Positions 1 through 11,342 of a stretch of 64,000 nucleotides of DNA are shown here, piece by piece. The notes beneath the pieces were generated by a model. That model ran no database searches, was not told the DNA's origin, and saw nothing but the letters and a program-made list of their open reading frames with translations. Each line of letters opens with the position of its first letter. Positions within the stretch are counted from its first letter, which is position 1. This DNA is from Cryptomeria japonica (Eukaryota; Streptophyta; Pinopsida; Cupressales; Cupressaceae). Both the position numbers and the translations under genes were made by a program. Location of the stretch: NCBI RefSeq assembly GCF_030272615.1, contig NC_081412.1, positions 477,469,657-477,533,656 of the forward strand, in the 5' to 3' direction.

Positions 1-537
1 TCATGTATTCTCTTAAAATAAGTTCTAACTTTCTTTCCCAATTGACATCCCTTACATACCAGATTATGAGGCTTCATAATCTTAGGTATATCTCTAACTG
101 CCTTAGTTGAACTGATCTTAACAATACAATCAAAATTAACATGACACAACCTCTTATTCCATAACCAACTCTCATCAATATGAGCAATCAAACATGTCTT
201 ATTACCAGTGTTCAAGTGAAAGATATTACCTCCAATCTAGGTACCGGTTGCAATCTCCAAACCAATTTTGTTAATGATTTTGAATTTTATCTTTAAACTG
301 AAGTTGGAATCCCTTGTCCACCAATTGACCAACACTCAAAAGATTATTCTTTAAACCTTCTACATAATAGACATTATCAGTATTATGCTTACCATCCAGA
401 TAAATAATACCTCTACCTTTGATCATACATGCTTTGTCATCTCCAAATCTGACTTGACTGCCATTGTATTCTTGCAAGGACAAAAAAATTATTTTATCTC
501 TAGTCATATGATGCAAGCATCCACTATCAATTACCCA
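1..537 (-). pseudogene. Ty1/copia pol, N-terminal part: protease and GAG-pre-integrase domain (cut by window edge)
   Basis: Read on the minus strand this follows the gag pseudogene. The aspartic protease active site D-S-G-C is encoded at about 520-528, after an in-frame stop near 537, followed by the family motif VYYVEGLKNNLLSVGQLVDKG. A frame shift near 270 leads to the pre-integrase zinc finger: W-NKRLCHVN, then HNLVCKGCQLGKK near 20-60, giving the H/C pairs of GAG_pre-integrase (PF13976). The integrase core and RT would lie left of base 1. Protease before integrase is the Ty1/copia gene order. Stops and frame shifts make it non-functional. Family assignment is firm; lineage within copia is not determined. 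Confidence 0.9.
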
Positions 538-1688
538 TTAATCCTTATCTTCAACTTTGGATGCCAGGGCCTTTTCTTCATTCTTGATAGCCAGTTCTGG
601 TTCATCTTTCTTTAAAGCATAGAACACCCATTTCTTTCCATTGCCGGATCCACTAGCAGAGTCTGCTACCAGTTCATCCTCAGAGTCATCACTTACTCCT
701 TCCTCATCTACTATGTAGCATTGTTTACTTTTCTTGAATCTATATCTATTCTGGTTAGGCTTAAATGATTTCTTAACTCTCATTTCAAATGTTTCATTCC
801 TTTCAGGACATCTAGATGCAAAATGATCAATCTTATTACATGCAAAACATTTAAAATGTGCTTTTCCTTCATACTTATAACTTCCTGTCGGTTCTTTACA
901 TACTCTTCTAGCAAATAAGGCTTCAAGTTGCTCAAATTCTTCATCTTCTTTCCTCATATCTTCCAATTATTTTGCATATAAGGCTTTCCAATCAATTTTG
1001 CGGGTAGATGATGATGCATGAAAAGAAGGTTCAGACTTTATAGCTCCAGAAGGTCTAAATTATTCAAGCTCAAAAGCAGATAATTTCCCAATCAAAATGT
1101 CTCTGTTAACTGAAGTGTTTGCCATTGTTCTCAGCTCATTAATTGCAGTTGCCTTCATCTTGTAAGCCAGTGAAAGGGCTCTCAAGACTTTGGAAGCTAT
1201 TTCATCTTCACTCAAAGATCCTCCACAACATTGAATTCCAATAACAATCTCATTTACTCTTTCCATAAACACAACAATTCTTCATTATCTCCCATCTTCA
1301 AGTTTTCATATCTTACCCGGTAACCATCAAGTTTAGCAATTTTGATAGTAGGGTCACCTTCATTCAGAGTTTGAAATTTATCCCACATAACCTTTTCCAA
1401 TGATTTATTAGTCAATCCCATGATTTGCTGATCATTAAGTGCACACAAGAGGGCTTCTCTAGCTCTGCAATCATTTTCAATATTGTTGTCCAGGTCTGCA
1501 CGAGCAGGATTGCCATATGTTGGATCATAAGGTGTATATCCTTTCTCAGTGATCTCCCAAATATCCTTGCCAAGATATCTAAGATGAGTCTCCATTTGGA
1601 TTTTCCATATCCCATAATTTGTTCCATCAAGCTTAGGGATTTCTCTTCTGAAAATAGTTGTCGGTGGATTTGAAGTGTTAGCTATCAT
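538..1688 (-). pseudogene. Ty1/copia gag with CCHC zinc knuckle
   Basis: Minus-strand gag polyprotein in at least three frame segments (1688-1254, 1272-1060, 966-538). The N-terminal part has the copia gag signature IPKLDGTNYGIWKIQMETHL (DUF4219/UBN2 type). The C-terminal part has one intact CCHC knuckle, CFACNKIDHFASRC (C-x2-C-x4-H-x4-C), then a basic stretch and an acidic Ser/Glu-rich tail. This is the nucleocapsid precursor that packages element RNA in cytoplasmic virus-like particles. The start at 1688 lies about 45 bases from the primer binding site, as expected for copia gag. Frame shifts near 1260 and 1000 disable it. Confidence 0.9.
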
Positions 1689-1732
1689 ATGATCTACCTC
1701 AAGCGATTAAGCTTCTGCAAAAGAGGACCAAA

Positions 1733-1744
1733 GCTTTGATACCA
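1733..1744 (-). other. Primer binding site of the copia element
   Basis: Minus-strand TGGTATCAAAGC, the initiator-Met tRNA type PBS with one change from TGGTATCAGAGC, two bases inside the LTR edge. It fixes the LTR boundary and the minus orientation. Confidence 0.85.
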
Positions 1745-1746
1745 AT

Positions 1747-2984
1747 TGTTAGGATAACTGGTGAACAACTGAGAGGGGGTGAATCAGTTGTTAATAGATT
1801 ATATCAATTAATCCACTTAATAACCTTTAACCGGATCACATAAACATAAAGTACCAAAATAGAAGAAACATATACCGATAAACAATACAACTTAACAATA
1901 AAATAGATAATCAACACAATACAACCATACCACATAAAACCATGATTTGTACGTGGAAAAACCAAAAAAGGAAAAACCATGGTGAGAAGCCTACCCACAG
2001 TTAGATGATACTTCTGCAGAAAGTATGTGATACAATGAGGGGCCTGCACATGCAAGAAGGCACACTGCCTAGAGCACATTGCTCATTACAAAAGTGTCTC
2101 ACTAGCTACAGAGAGGTTATAATCACCTCAAGATAAATGGACAAAAATATAGAATAATGAACTGCCAGAGATAGCATCTACCATGCCTGATTACAGTCTC
2201 GGTTAAGCTCAATATTGAAGGCCTTTGACCTCTTCCTTAATCCCAATTCGGTCACCTATGATCGACCAAATTTCTTTCGCATATGATATTACATTTCATG
2301 ACCACGAACCATAATCTACAATGAGATCTTACATCAATTTGTACCAACCCTAAGGCCTAAACCAATTAGGTAGGCCACCTAAAAAATATTACAATAAGAT
2401 CATTACATACATCCATATTACAATGATATGTCATGTCGTCTTAAGACCAAACCAACAATAACCAATCCATAAATCATCCCGGTAACATGTAGAGAACACA
2501 TTAACATGATACCGGTCCATAACCTAGATAGGCACTGGACCTAATCTGGGTCCACCACGCCAAAGCAATGTCTTCAATCAGTTGAGGCACGATCAAAGAA
2601 CATCTTCAGCATCCTGAAATCCATCTAGAAGCCGCACCAACACCACTTATGCATCTTGCCAAGATTTCTCAGTGAAAGCTCTGCCAATTAAACCTTTAAC
2701 CCATGCTAGTAAGGGTTTACAAGAGTGTACAATAGCATCTGATTACCAAGTCAATACCAACTAACCAAAATATGCTCCAGAAGCATGTAACACATAAAAT
2801 CAAACATACTTCATTGATCCAAACATGCTAGAAGTTTCCAACAGATAGTCCCTTCTGTCGGTAACACTAGATCTTCTACCGGTAACCAAAGCCTATCTGT
2901 CGGTAACCAACCATAATAGCTAGTGTTGACATCAATGATAAAACATCAATGCAATAGATAATCAATTCATCTATAATGCCAACA
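1747..2984 (-). repeat. 5' LTR of the copia element (1,238 bp)
   Basis: On the plus strand it begins tgttaggataac and ends gccaaca, giving TG...CA termini in either orientation. The inner edge is fixed by the adjacent PBS, the outer edge by the abrupt change to sequence homologous to the interior of the other LTRs at 4331-5297 and 10375-11342. The short box 'gagagggggtgaatcag' near the inner edge recurs in three other LTRs of this window, so these LTRs share ancestry. The partner 3' LTR would be outside the window. Confidence 0.85.
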
Positions 2985-3296
2985 ATTTGAACCCACAATA
3001 TTATTCCACTATGGACAGTAGCAAAACAATATTACAAAACGGGAATGCATAGGCATTCAAGCACACTGCCTAGAGCTCACTGCTCAATTATAATAACTTG
3101 GAAGGCTACAACCCTCAGGGAAGTCTCATTGACTTACAAGACAATTAAACTGATGAATTACAATGTATGAACTCTGAAATAACACCTAATATGCTTGGAT
3201 GAGTTCTGGTTAAGTATTGAATACACGAATTGGAGCACCTATGTTGTTCTACTCTATTCTGTCGAGTTCTCTGTCCTAGTCAGCTACATGTTCACT
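2985..3296 (-). repeat. Internal LTR fragment of the non-autonomous element, disrupted by the copia insertion
   Basis: About 310 bases matching the middle of the 4331-5297 LTR (its 4522-4830 part) in the same orientation, including 'cacactgcctagagctca' and 'ctacaaccctcag'. Left end is the copia LTR edge; right end joins abruptly to gag sequence at about 3296, after 'gtcagcta', without PBS or polypurine tract. This looks like an internal deletion joining gag to LTR. Confidence 0.75.
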
Positions 3297-4277
3297 GTTG
3301 CATTACTTTGCAATGTGACTAGTTTTGTTGCATGCTCAGCAAAAAATTTTGTTTTGCATGGGTCTTAAGTTCATATGATTTTGTCTTGTCCTGCACTGAT
3401 AAGAAACATCCCACAAGCATAGTATCTTTTGTTTTGAAAGTTATTCATTACTTCTCTACACATATCTGACTTGTGTCCAAAATTATTGCATATGAAAAAG
3501 TGACCAATAAAGGTAGGAACATTATTCATGTTGTTCATTCCTCATCCTACTTCTGCATTGATTCGCTATATGACCAAATTTATTGCAAGTAAAGCATCTA
3601 CCATTGAATTTATGAGCATTAGCTTGTCTTATCGGAGGATTCTTGCTCTTCTTTTGATCAAGTTTTGTATTGCCTTGTCCAAATCTGGAGGATTCCCCTT
3701 TCTCAAATCCAAGTCCTCACATGTCCTTTGCAATTCTCTGACTCTTCAATATCTCATAAAGCCTTGCTGAGCTATCTTTGAATTTGTCTTTGTATTTATT
3801 AGCAGTAGCAAGTTCATTTCTTAGTGTAGCAATCTGCCTTTCAAGTTCTTGACCATTATTCCTTGACTAGGTCAACTCAAGCTTCAACTGATCATTCTCA
3901 TAGGTAAGCCTAAAGCATTCATATGCTCTTTCCTTCAATGATTGTGCCAGATTCTCTTTATTCTTCTTTCGGTCCTTAATCTCCTTAGTTAGCCTCATCA
4001 CAATGGATTGCATCTCATTCTTCAAAGCAACATTCCCTCTTTAAAGCTTGTTAACTTCATCAACTTTTCCCTAGTATTCCATGATCTGATCTTCTTTCTC
4101 CTTTAACTTGTCCATCAATTCTTTCCTCTTGTCTCTAGAAGTGTTCGCTTGATCCTTCAAGTCATTAATGAAATCAGCAACAACATTCAAGTTCTTCTTC
4201 AATGTACAAATCTCATTTCTAGCTACATCAAGATCCTCAAGTGCCACACTGAGTTGTCTTTGAAAACCGAAATCCAT
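3297..4277 (-). pseudogene. gag of the non-autonomous LTR element, left tandem copy (truncated)
   Basis: Minus-strand gag, near-identical to the copy at 9157-10304. It starts MDFGFQRQLSVALEDLDVAR at 4277, just downstream of a PBS. A long Glu/Lys/Gln-rich coiled-coil segment follows, then CCHC knuckles; the knuckle near 3470-3510 has Phe for its first Cys (HFFICNNFGHK). The reading frame is broken by several stops. The sequence stops at about 3297, within the last knuckle region, where it meets LTR sequence; the second ORF is missing in this copy. Confidence 0.8.
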
Positions 4278-4313
4278 TGAATCAATCTCCTAGACCTTCC
4301 TCAGAGGAACTAG

Positions 4314-4325
4314 GCTTTGATACCA
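4314..4325 (-). other. Primer binding site, left tandem copy
   Basis: Minus-strand TGGTATCAAAGC, initiator-Met tRNA type, five bases from the LTR that ends at 4331. Confidence 0.8.
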
Positions 4326-4330
4326 ATTTT

Positions 4331-5297
4331 TGGAATCAAGGATCACTAAGAGGGGGGGAGTGAATCAATGATCTATTGGTTAGCAAATTTTCAAACTTAA
4401 CTTTTAACCTCCAGAAGCAAACACTTAAAACTAAAATACAGAAACATGAAACAAACAACCACAAGATCATAACACCGATATTTTTATGTAGAAACCCAAA
4501 TGGGAAAAACCACAGTGGGATTTGAACCCACAATATTATTCCACTATGGCTAGCAGCAAAACAATATTACAAAATGGGAATGCACAAGCATTCATGCACA
4601 CTGCCTAGAGCTCATTGCTCAAGTACAATAACCCAGAAGGCTACAACCCTCAAGAAAGTCTCACTGACTTACAATACAATTAAACTAATGAATTACAATA
4701 TATGAACTCTGAAATAGTATCTACTATGCCTGGATGAGTTCCAGTTAAGTACTAAATGCACTAACTGGAGCACCTCTGTTGTTCTGCTCTGTTCTACCTT
4801 GTTCTTTATTTTGGTCAGCTATCGGATCAAGAATGTGCACATGAAACTGCGCCAAAATGGATTATTAATCACCTCTGACTCGCATACAATCACACCATAC
4901 ACCAAAAGGATTATCTATACTAAATTTATATACCGACACCCATAAAATAGGTCATACATCATGTCAGCCTAAAGGTGTAACATGTATTCACATGTTGACA
5001 AGACTGGATCCAAAAAGATAAATGTGGATTTCCAAAACAATAGAAAAAATATGTGTCTATGTCAGCCCAATCATCCCAAATACACTTTAATGCACTGTAA
5101 TCATCAAAAAGCTTCCAAACATAAAAATACTTTGTTCTTCCTGAATTACCGGTTAATCAGCTACCCATTAACACTTGCTTCCGGATAAGAAGAATCACGA
5201 CTGCCGGATCAAGTCTCCAAGAAGAGTTGCCATCAATGACAACCCTAAACCCTAAATCAAGCATCGAAAATCACCGGATGAGTGTCAATTTCCAACA
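4331..5297 (-). repeat. LTR shared by two tandem element copies (967 bp)
   Basis: Plus strand tggaatcaagg...tttccaaca; TG/CA termini. On the minus strand it is preceded by a polypurine tract (a 3' LTR feature) and followed by a PBS (a 5' LTR feature), so it serves both roles. It matches the 10375-11342 LTR along its whole length. Confidence 0.85.
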
Positions 5298-5312
5298 ATC
5301 TCCCCCTTTGGC
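5298..5312 (-). other. Polypurine tract
   Basis: Minus-strand GCCAAAGGGGGAGAT directly before the LTR start TGTTGGAAATTG; the plus-strand DNA primer site of LTR retrotransposons. Confidence 0.8.
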
Positions 5313-5858
5313 ATTGATGGCAACACTCGTGAAAAATGACTAAGTGTTGAGCATTGTACACCAGTTCAAAAGAATTAAGAGAATTTCTAAGGCTCTCCCT
5401 TAGAAAAAGAATTCCACTCTCCAATATTATACATTTTTCACCGTTCCTCTCCCCCTTTCACAACAATGCCAAAGATGATGCGTTATAAAAAATAGAGATA
5501 CTTATAAATACTTGAAGATATCAGCATAAGTAGTCTTCAAAAATCCTAGGTGATTATCCCACCCACTCTTCAAGAATCTAAAACTATGATGAAAGCATTA
5601 AATATAGTGGTGTGAATTTCTAACTCTCTCAGATCATATGATACAGGTTAGGCCATCTCCTTCATACAATCCACATTATTACTTAATATTCTGTCCAACC
5701 GGGTGGCAAACAGGTTTCGGAGTTCACCAACTTTTCTCAAAATTTTCTCCTTATCCGCTTGAAGGCTTGAGATCTAATCATGTAGGGATATAATCTATCC
5801 TTCAACACTTCTGGTCAATGTTGCATTTGGATCAAAAGATAGAGAAATACCAGCAAGC

Positions 5859-8785
5859 TTACCCTGGTATTTTCTTATCAATATCCACAGTGAACTTAGG
5901 CAAGATTAGGTAGGATTTGTAAAAATTTTCGGCTTTTGACAATGTGTCAGAAATAATCTGCAATCTCTTATTTAATCTTACTCTATCATCTTCAATCATC
6001 TTCTGGAATGTTTGAATTTTAACATCCTTGAATTTATCCAAAACTTTATGTGAAGCTGTCTTTTTCAAAGAACCAAAACTGGTATTTACATTGTTAATCA
6101 ATTGTAGAAATTTAATAGAGGGGTTGTTATTTGAATCTATTTGTACATTAGGGGCCACCTTCTGCAAAACATCTATTGACATAAAAATTAGCTTTTTATC
6201 CTCTGATTCAGACTTTACCAAATCTTGGCTAGCCTGAGCTTATACAACAGCTGGGAGCATCAATTTTTTAGCAGGAGACATCTTTACAAGATCAACAAAA
6301 CCATCAAGATTAATAGGAATTTATAGTGGGGTCCCTGTTACTAGAGGAGTGACAATTGTTGGATCAGTTATACCTTTTCCTTTGTCAACCTCAGCAACCT
6401 TTCTTCTTATGTCTCAACATCCTTCTTCTCTCCCTTATCCCTTTTATCTATTGCACTGGTGTTGCCACTTGGTGCAGTATCAACTTGTTGGATCTTAGGG
6501 GCTGGAGATCTATCCACCACCGGAGGAACATCATCAATCTCAACATCAAGTGGAGTGTTATCCTGGTCTTTTGGAAGATCCTCAGACTAAGTTTCAACCT
6601 TCTGACTTTCGGAAACACCTTTCTTATCTACTGACTAAGATGACTTGAATGCATCCTTATACAGAGGATCATTCTGAATTATCTTTCTCTATATCTCCTT
6701 TGTTTCTTTCCCCGCTTCCTCCACATTTATGATCATCAATCTATTAATCTTGTTTTTACTTCTAAATTCCTTCTTATTTTCCTCTTCAATGAGTCTCTTG
6801 ACTTCATCATGAGTAATGCAAGTACAAACATTTACTAGTTCTCTTTCCTTCATCTCTTTGTCAATCTTACTTGGAGTCATTCTTCTTGCATCAATCATAT
6901 TATACAAATACTTTGGAATGGACTTTTCTAACTCAATCAATGTCTTACTAAATTTGTGTAAATATAGTACATCTGCTTCTTCAACTTTACTCTTATCACC
7001 TTCATCAAAGTTCTCAAAATATACTCCAAGATTTTTGAAATTGCCATCAACTATTATTTCATCATCTATTGATAGTGCAGGAATAATTGTGTACTTACCT
7101 TGTATGTTACTAGACCCAAGGTCTTTGTCAAGTTGACTTTTGACATGTTTGCCTCTTTTGGATCTTTCGGTAGGAGCAGGATCAAATTTTGCCTTCTTCG
7201 ATTGTTGAGCTCCACCGGTCTATGGCTTCCTCACCACTCTCACAAATTCTCCTTTCTTCTCCTTTCCCGCTTCCTCCTCGGACTCTATTTATGAGGCTAC
7301 CAGAGATACAAAAACATAGGTCCTCTTAGGCTTCTCCTTCTTCTTCAACACACCTTTCTCAGATGGGCTAGGTTTTGCAGATTGTGCCACTGGAGCAGGA
7401 GCAGACTTAGTCTCTTTTGGTTTGACCTTGGAGGGACCAGATCAACCTTAGGTTTATTGGTTTCCTCTTTGGCCTCTCTCTGCACATGAATTTCCCTTTC
7501 TTTCTTCACCGCCTCTCAGGTGAAACTCATATGAATTGCCACCTCCTCAACCACCTTAGTAAATTTTCTTTTCTGAGCTAGGTGTAGTGAATTGCGTGTG
7601 CAAACTGAGGTCCTTTTCTTTGAAAGTCCTAAATCTCCCTTCCTTTGGATCCACTAGTTGACTCAGAAGATGTTGGGCATATGCCTCGAGTGTAATAGAG
7701 TCAACTTCATACCCCATGGGCATGATCCACACTATTTGAGGTTCCACTGCTTCTATTAGGCACTAATCCTTGTCAACCATGAAGCAAATGGTTTGCTTAT
7801 ACTTTTCAACAACCTCCTTGGGAATCCTCTCTATTCTTTTCATTGTTGTTTGGAAGGTTTTGAAGTATCCCAAGAGGGAAGATATCCTCATGGTTGCATC
7901 TCCAACTCCCTATAATCCTTCTTTGATTTTCATAGCTACCAGTCTATCATAGGCCCATTGGACCTTACCTTTTATATCAGGCATCTCATTTAAAAATTAC
8001 AAATCCAAGCAAATAAGAAGTGTACCATGTTTTAATGTGTTCTTTTTATCCTACTTGATCTTCTTCAAATTTCTTAATAGCTCATTCAGGAGAGCAGTGC
8101 ACATGTCATACCTTTTATCTTCTTTAACCATCTAGTATTGAAAGTAAATAGTAGTACTGGAGATAGAGTTATACATGTTGGATTGGTAAACCTTGTAACT
8201 GACTACCATCAATGCATACTTCACATCATTCTCCAAGATGTTGTTAAGGGTCATTTCTCTACTATCAAATTTGGATCCTATGGTGGCTATGACCATGTCA
8301 TTTGACACTTTCCTCAGACTAGGTACATCACCGGTTTTAGCTAGGCCTGTCACGACATAGGTCACCTACTTGGTGATTTTGTGTGGCCTATCAATCCATA
8401 TAAACTCATCATGTACTCGACTAAGAATGTATCGGATCCACTCCACCTCGTCAAACAACGGAAAATGCACAAACTGCAAAAAATCCTTATCTTGAAGTAT
8501 CTTGTAATCATGTTTGAGATTTCTCAAACCATCAGCCAAATGCTTGTTGTATAGGTCCAACATGTCCACATTTCCAAGCTCTTCAAGGTCATAGTGAATG
8601 TAAGCCCTGATATCTTCGTTATGGAGAAAGTCGTAGGGCACAGATGAAAATGCACCTTCTGGAACATCCTCAACTGACTTGAAAGGGTGTTTCTTGAAAA
8701 TTGGTTGGGCCTTGTCCTTAATCTCAACCACCAATGGTTTAGAAACACCAGAAGTTGAAGCCATTTCAAATGCTAGGGATTGCAA
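5859..8785 (-). pseudogene. Unrecognised second ORF of the non-autonomous LTR element
   Basis: Minus-strand coding remnant of roughly 950 codons with several stops and shifts; open pieces lie at 8785-8366, 8365-8132, 7747-7556, 6940-6689 and 6221-5859. The likely start is the Met of MASTSGVSKPLVVEIKDKAQ near 8763. The N-terminal half looks globular (WIDRPHKITK, then a TAG stop at about 8366, then VTYVVTGLAKTGDVPSLRKV). The middle has a basic NLS-like RSKRGKHVK, and the C-terminal third is Lys/Glu-rich. I recognise no polymerase, integrase, protease or envelope motif and do not know the family. It occupies the place of pol between gag and the polypurine tract. Confidence 0.6.
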
Positions 8786-9131
8786 AAATCGAAAGCCTGA
8801 ATGGATAAATACCTTGCTTCACAACTAGATGCTAAAATTCACTTTGGAGTCACTGTGAAAATCGATTGCTTTGCTCTCTTTCTCTTCTCTATTTGCTTGA
8901 TCCCATTGTGACAAATTAAACTTCAAAATGCACTTTTATTCTTTCAAAACCTAATTTTCCATTGTAATAAATGCAACAACCAGTTATCATGATTTTTATA
9001 AAATCGCATATCAGATCACCAAATCATCTCACAAAATTTTGGATAACATCTGCACTCATGATTCAAGCTTTCTGCAATCTTCTAGAATTGATTGTAGACT
9101 ATCAAATTGAGGGTTCTTATAATCTGCATGA

Positions 9132-9147
9132 AAATCTCCCCCTAAGG
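9132..9147 (-). other. Internal polypurine-tract-like sequence
   Basis: Minus-strand CCTTAGGGGGAGATTT, very similar to the true tract at 5298-5312, located just past the gag end and before the second ORF. It may be a second priming site or the relic of an older element end. Confidence 0.4.
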
Positions 9148-9156
9148 CATAAAGCC

Positions 9157-10304
9157 CTAGTTACCAGATGAAGATCCTACACTGAATTCAGGTACAAATC
9201 CATCATCTGCTTCAGATTCATCTTTTCTCACCCACATCTTCTCATTATTCTCCTTGATCTCTTCTACTTTCATTTTTCCCTTCTCATCTAATTTTCTCTT
9301 GTCTACCATAACACTATTGCAGTACTTTGCAATGTGACCGGTTTTGTTGCATGCTCGGCAAACAACTTTGTTCTGCATGGGTCTTAAGTTCATATGATTT
9401 TGTCTTGTCCTACACTGATAAGAGATATGTCCAAACATCCCACAAGCATAGTATCATTTGTTTTGGAAGTTATTCATTACTTCTCTACACATATTTGACT
9501 TGTGTCCAAAATTATTGCATATGAAACATTGACCGATAAAGGTAGGAACATTATTCATGTTGTTCGTTCCTCATCCTACTTCTGCATTGATTCGCTATAT
9601 GATCAAATTTATTGCAAGTAAAGCATCTACCATTGAATTTATGAGCATTAGCTTGTCTTACCGAAGGATTCTTGCTCTTCTTTTGATCAGGTTTTGTATT
9701 GCCTTGTCCAAATCTGGAGGATTCCCCTTTCTCAAATCCAAGTCCTCACATGTCCTTTGCAATTCTCTGACTCTTCAATATCTCATAAAGCCTTGCTGAG
9801 CTATCTTTGAATTTTTCTTTGTATTTATTAGCAGTAGCAAGTTCATTTCTTAGTGTAGCAATCTGCCTTTCAAGTTCTTGACCATTATTCCTTGATTGGG
9901 TCAACTCAAGCTTCAACTGATCATTCTCATAGGTAAGCCTAAAGCATTCATCTTCTCTTTCCTTCAATGATTGTGCCAGATTATCTTCATTCTTCTTTCG
10001 GTCCTCAATCTCCTTAGTCAGCTGCATCACAATGGATTGCATCTCATTCTTCAAAGCATCATTCTCTCTTTCAATCTTGTTGACTTCATCAACTTCCCTG
10101 GTATTCCATGATCTAATATTCTTTCTCCTTCAGCTTGTCCATCAATTCTTTCCTCTTGTCTCTAGAAGTGTTCGCTTGATCCTTCAATTCATTAATGAAA
10201 TCATCAGTAGCATTTGGGTTCCTCTTCAAGGCACAAATATCATTTCTAGCTACATCAAGATCCTCAAGTGCCACACTGAGTTGTCTCTGAAAACCAAAAT
10301 CCAT
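9157..10304 (-). pseudogene. gag of the non-autonomous LTR element: coiled coil plus four CCHC-type knuckles
   Basis: Starts MDFGFQRQLSVALEDLDVAR at 10304, about 55 bases from the PBS. Residues of 10054-9746 form a strongly heptad-like Glu/Gln/Lys segment (ERQIATLRNELATANKYKEK). Four knuckles follow: CFTCNKFDHIANQC (about 9583-9624), CFICNNFGHKSNMC (9487-9529), a damaged one ending CGMFGHISYQC (about 9412-9450) and CRACNKTGHIAKYC (about 9310-9351). An acidic tail ends at 9157. Four knuckles is more than the one or two usual in plant gag proteins. At least two frame shifts (near 10100 and 9700) and a stop near 9450 inactivate it. Confidence 0.82.
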
Positions 10305-10358
10305 TGAATAAATCTCCTAGACCTTCCTCTAGTGGTTAATATTCCTCGAAGGAACTAG

Positions 10359-10370
10359 GCTCTGATACCA
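10359..10370 (-). other. Primer binding site, right copy
   Basis: Minus-strand TGGTATCAGAGC, perfect initiator-Met tRNA type PBS, four bases from the LTR. Confidence 0.88.
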
Positions 10371-10374
10371 ATTT

Positions 10375-11342
10375 TGGGAATCGGGGATCATTAAGAGGGG
10401 GGGGGGGGATGAATTAGTGATCTACTAGCTAGCAGATTTTCAAACTTAATTTTTAACCATCGGAAGCAATTAAAATTGAAATACAAAAACATGAAACAAG
10501 CAACCACGAGATCATAACACCGATATTTTTACATGGAAACCCACATGGGAAAAACCATAGTGGGATTTGAGCCCACAATATTATTCTACTATGGCCAGTA
10601 GCAAAACGATATTACAAAATGGGAATGCACATACATACATGCATATGGCCTAGAGTTGACTGCTCAATTACAATAACCCAAAAGGCTACAACCCTCAGGA
10701 AAGTCTCATTGACTTACAAGACAATTAAACTGATGAATTGCAATGTATGAACTATGAAATATCATCTACTATGCCTGGATGATTTTCGGTTAAGTACTGA
10801 ATGCATCGACTGGAGCACCTCTGTTGTTTTGCTTTGTTCTATCCCGTTCTTTGTCTTAGTCAGCTATCGGATTAAGAATGTGCACGTGAAAATGTGCCAA
10901 AACAAATTCTTGATCACCTCTCACTCGCATACAATCACACCATACACCAAAAGGATTATCTATACCAAGCTTATATACCGACATCCACAAAATAGGTCAT
11001 ACATCATGTATGCCTAAAGTTGTAACATGTATTCACATGTCAGCTAGACCGGATCCAAAAATATAAATGCAAATCACCAAAACAATAGCAAAAATATGTG
11101 TCTATGTCGTCCCAATCATCCCAAAAATGCTTAAATTCACCGCAATCACCGAAAAGCTTTCAAACATAAAAATTCTTTGTTCTTCTTGAATTACCAATTA
11201 ATCATCTATCGATTAACACTTGCTTCTAGATAAGAAGAATCACGATCACCAGATCAAGTCTCCAAGAAGAGTTGCCATCAATGACAACCCTAAACCATAA
11301 ATCATGCATCAGAAATCATCGAATGAGTGTCAATTGCCAATA
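10375..11342 (-). repeat. 5' LTR of the non-autonomous element (968 bp)
   Basis: Plus strand tgggaatcgggg...attgccaata. It aligns end to end with 4331-5297; the terminal CA has become TA. A G run (nine G after 'aaga') lies at about 10396. Adjacent PBS confirms the 5' role on the minus strand. Confidence 0.85.

Larger units (their letters stand above)
4331..11342 (-). mobile_element. Non-autonomous LTR retrotransposon: LTR, gag, unknown ORF, LTR
   Basis: Minus-strand element of 7.0 kb: LTR (10375-11342), PBS, gag with coiled coil and zinc knuckles (10304-9157), an unrecognised long ORF (8785-5859), polypurine tract (5298-5312), LTR (4331-5297). No protease, RT, RNase H or integrase motif was found, so it would need enzymes in trans, like TR-GAG type elements. 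The left LTR is directly followed on the minus strand by a second PBS and a second gag, so two elements share that LTR. Flanking 5-mers (4326-4330 and 11343-11347) do not match, as expected for such a tandem product. Confidence 0.75.

Noticed and set aside
3528-3770. Plus-strand 80-codon frame, repeated at 9557-9799
   Set aside because: Both are shadows of the minus-strand gag knuckle region duplicated with the element.
10387-10405. G run as a quadruplex or telomere-like element
   Set aside because: A single G run within an LTR box that is G-rich in all family members; no repeated G tracts.
4331-11342. Single complete element with a 5-bp target duplication
   Set aside because: Flanking 5-mers differ (atttt and gtagg), and a PBS plus gag follows the left LTR, so a tandem LTR-sharing structure fits better.
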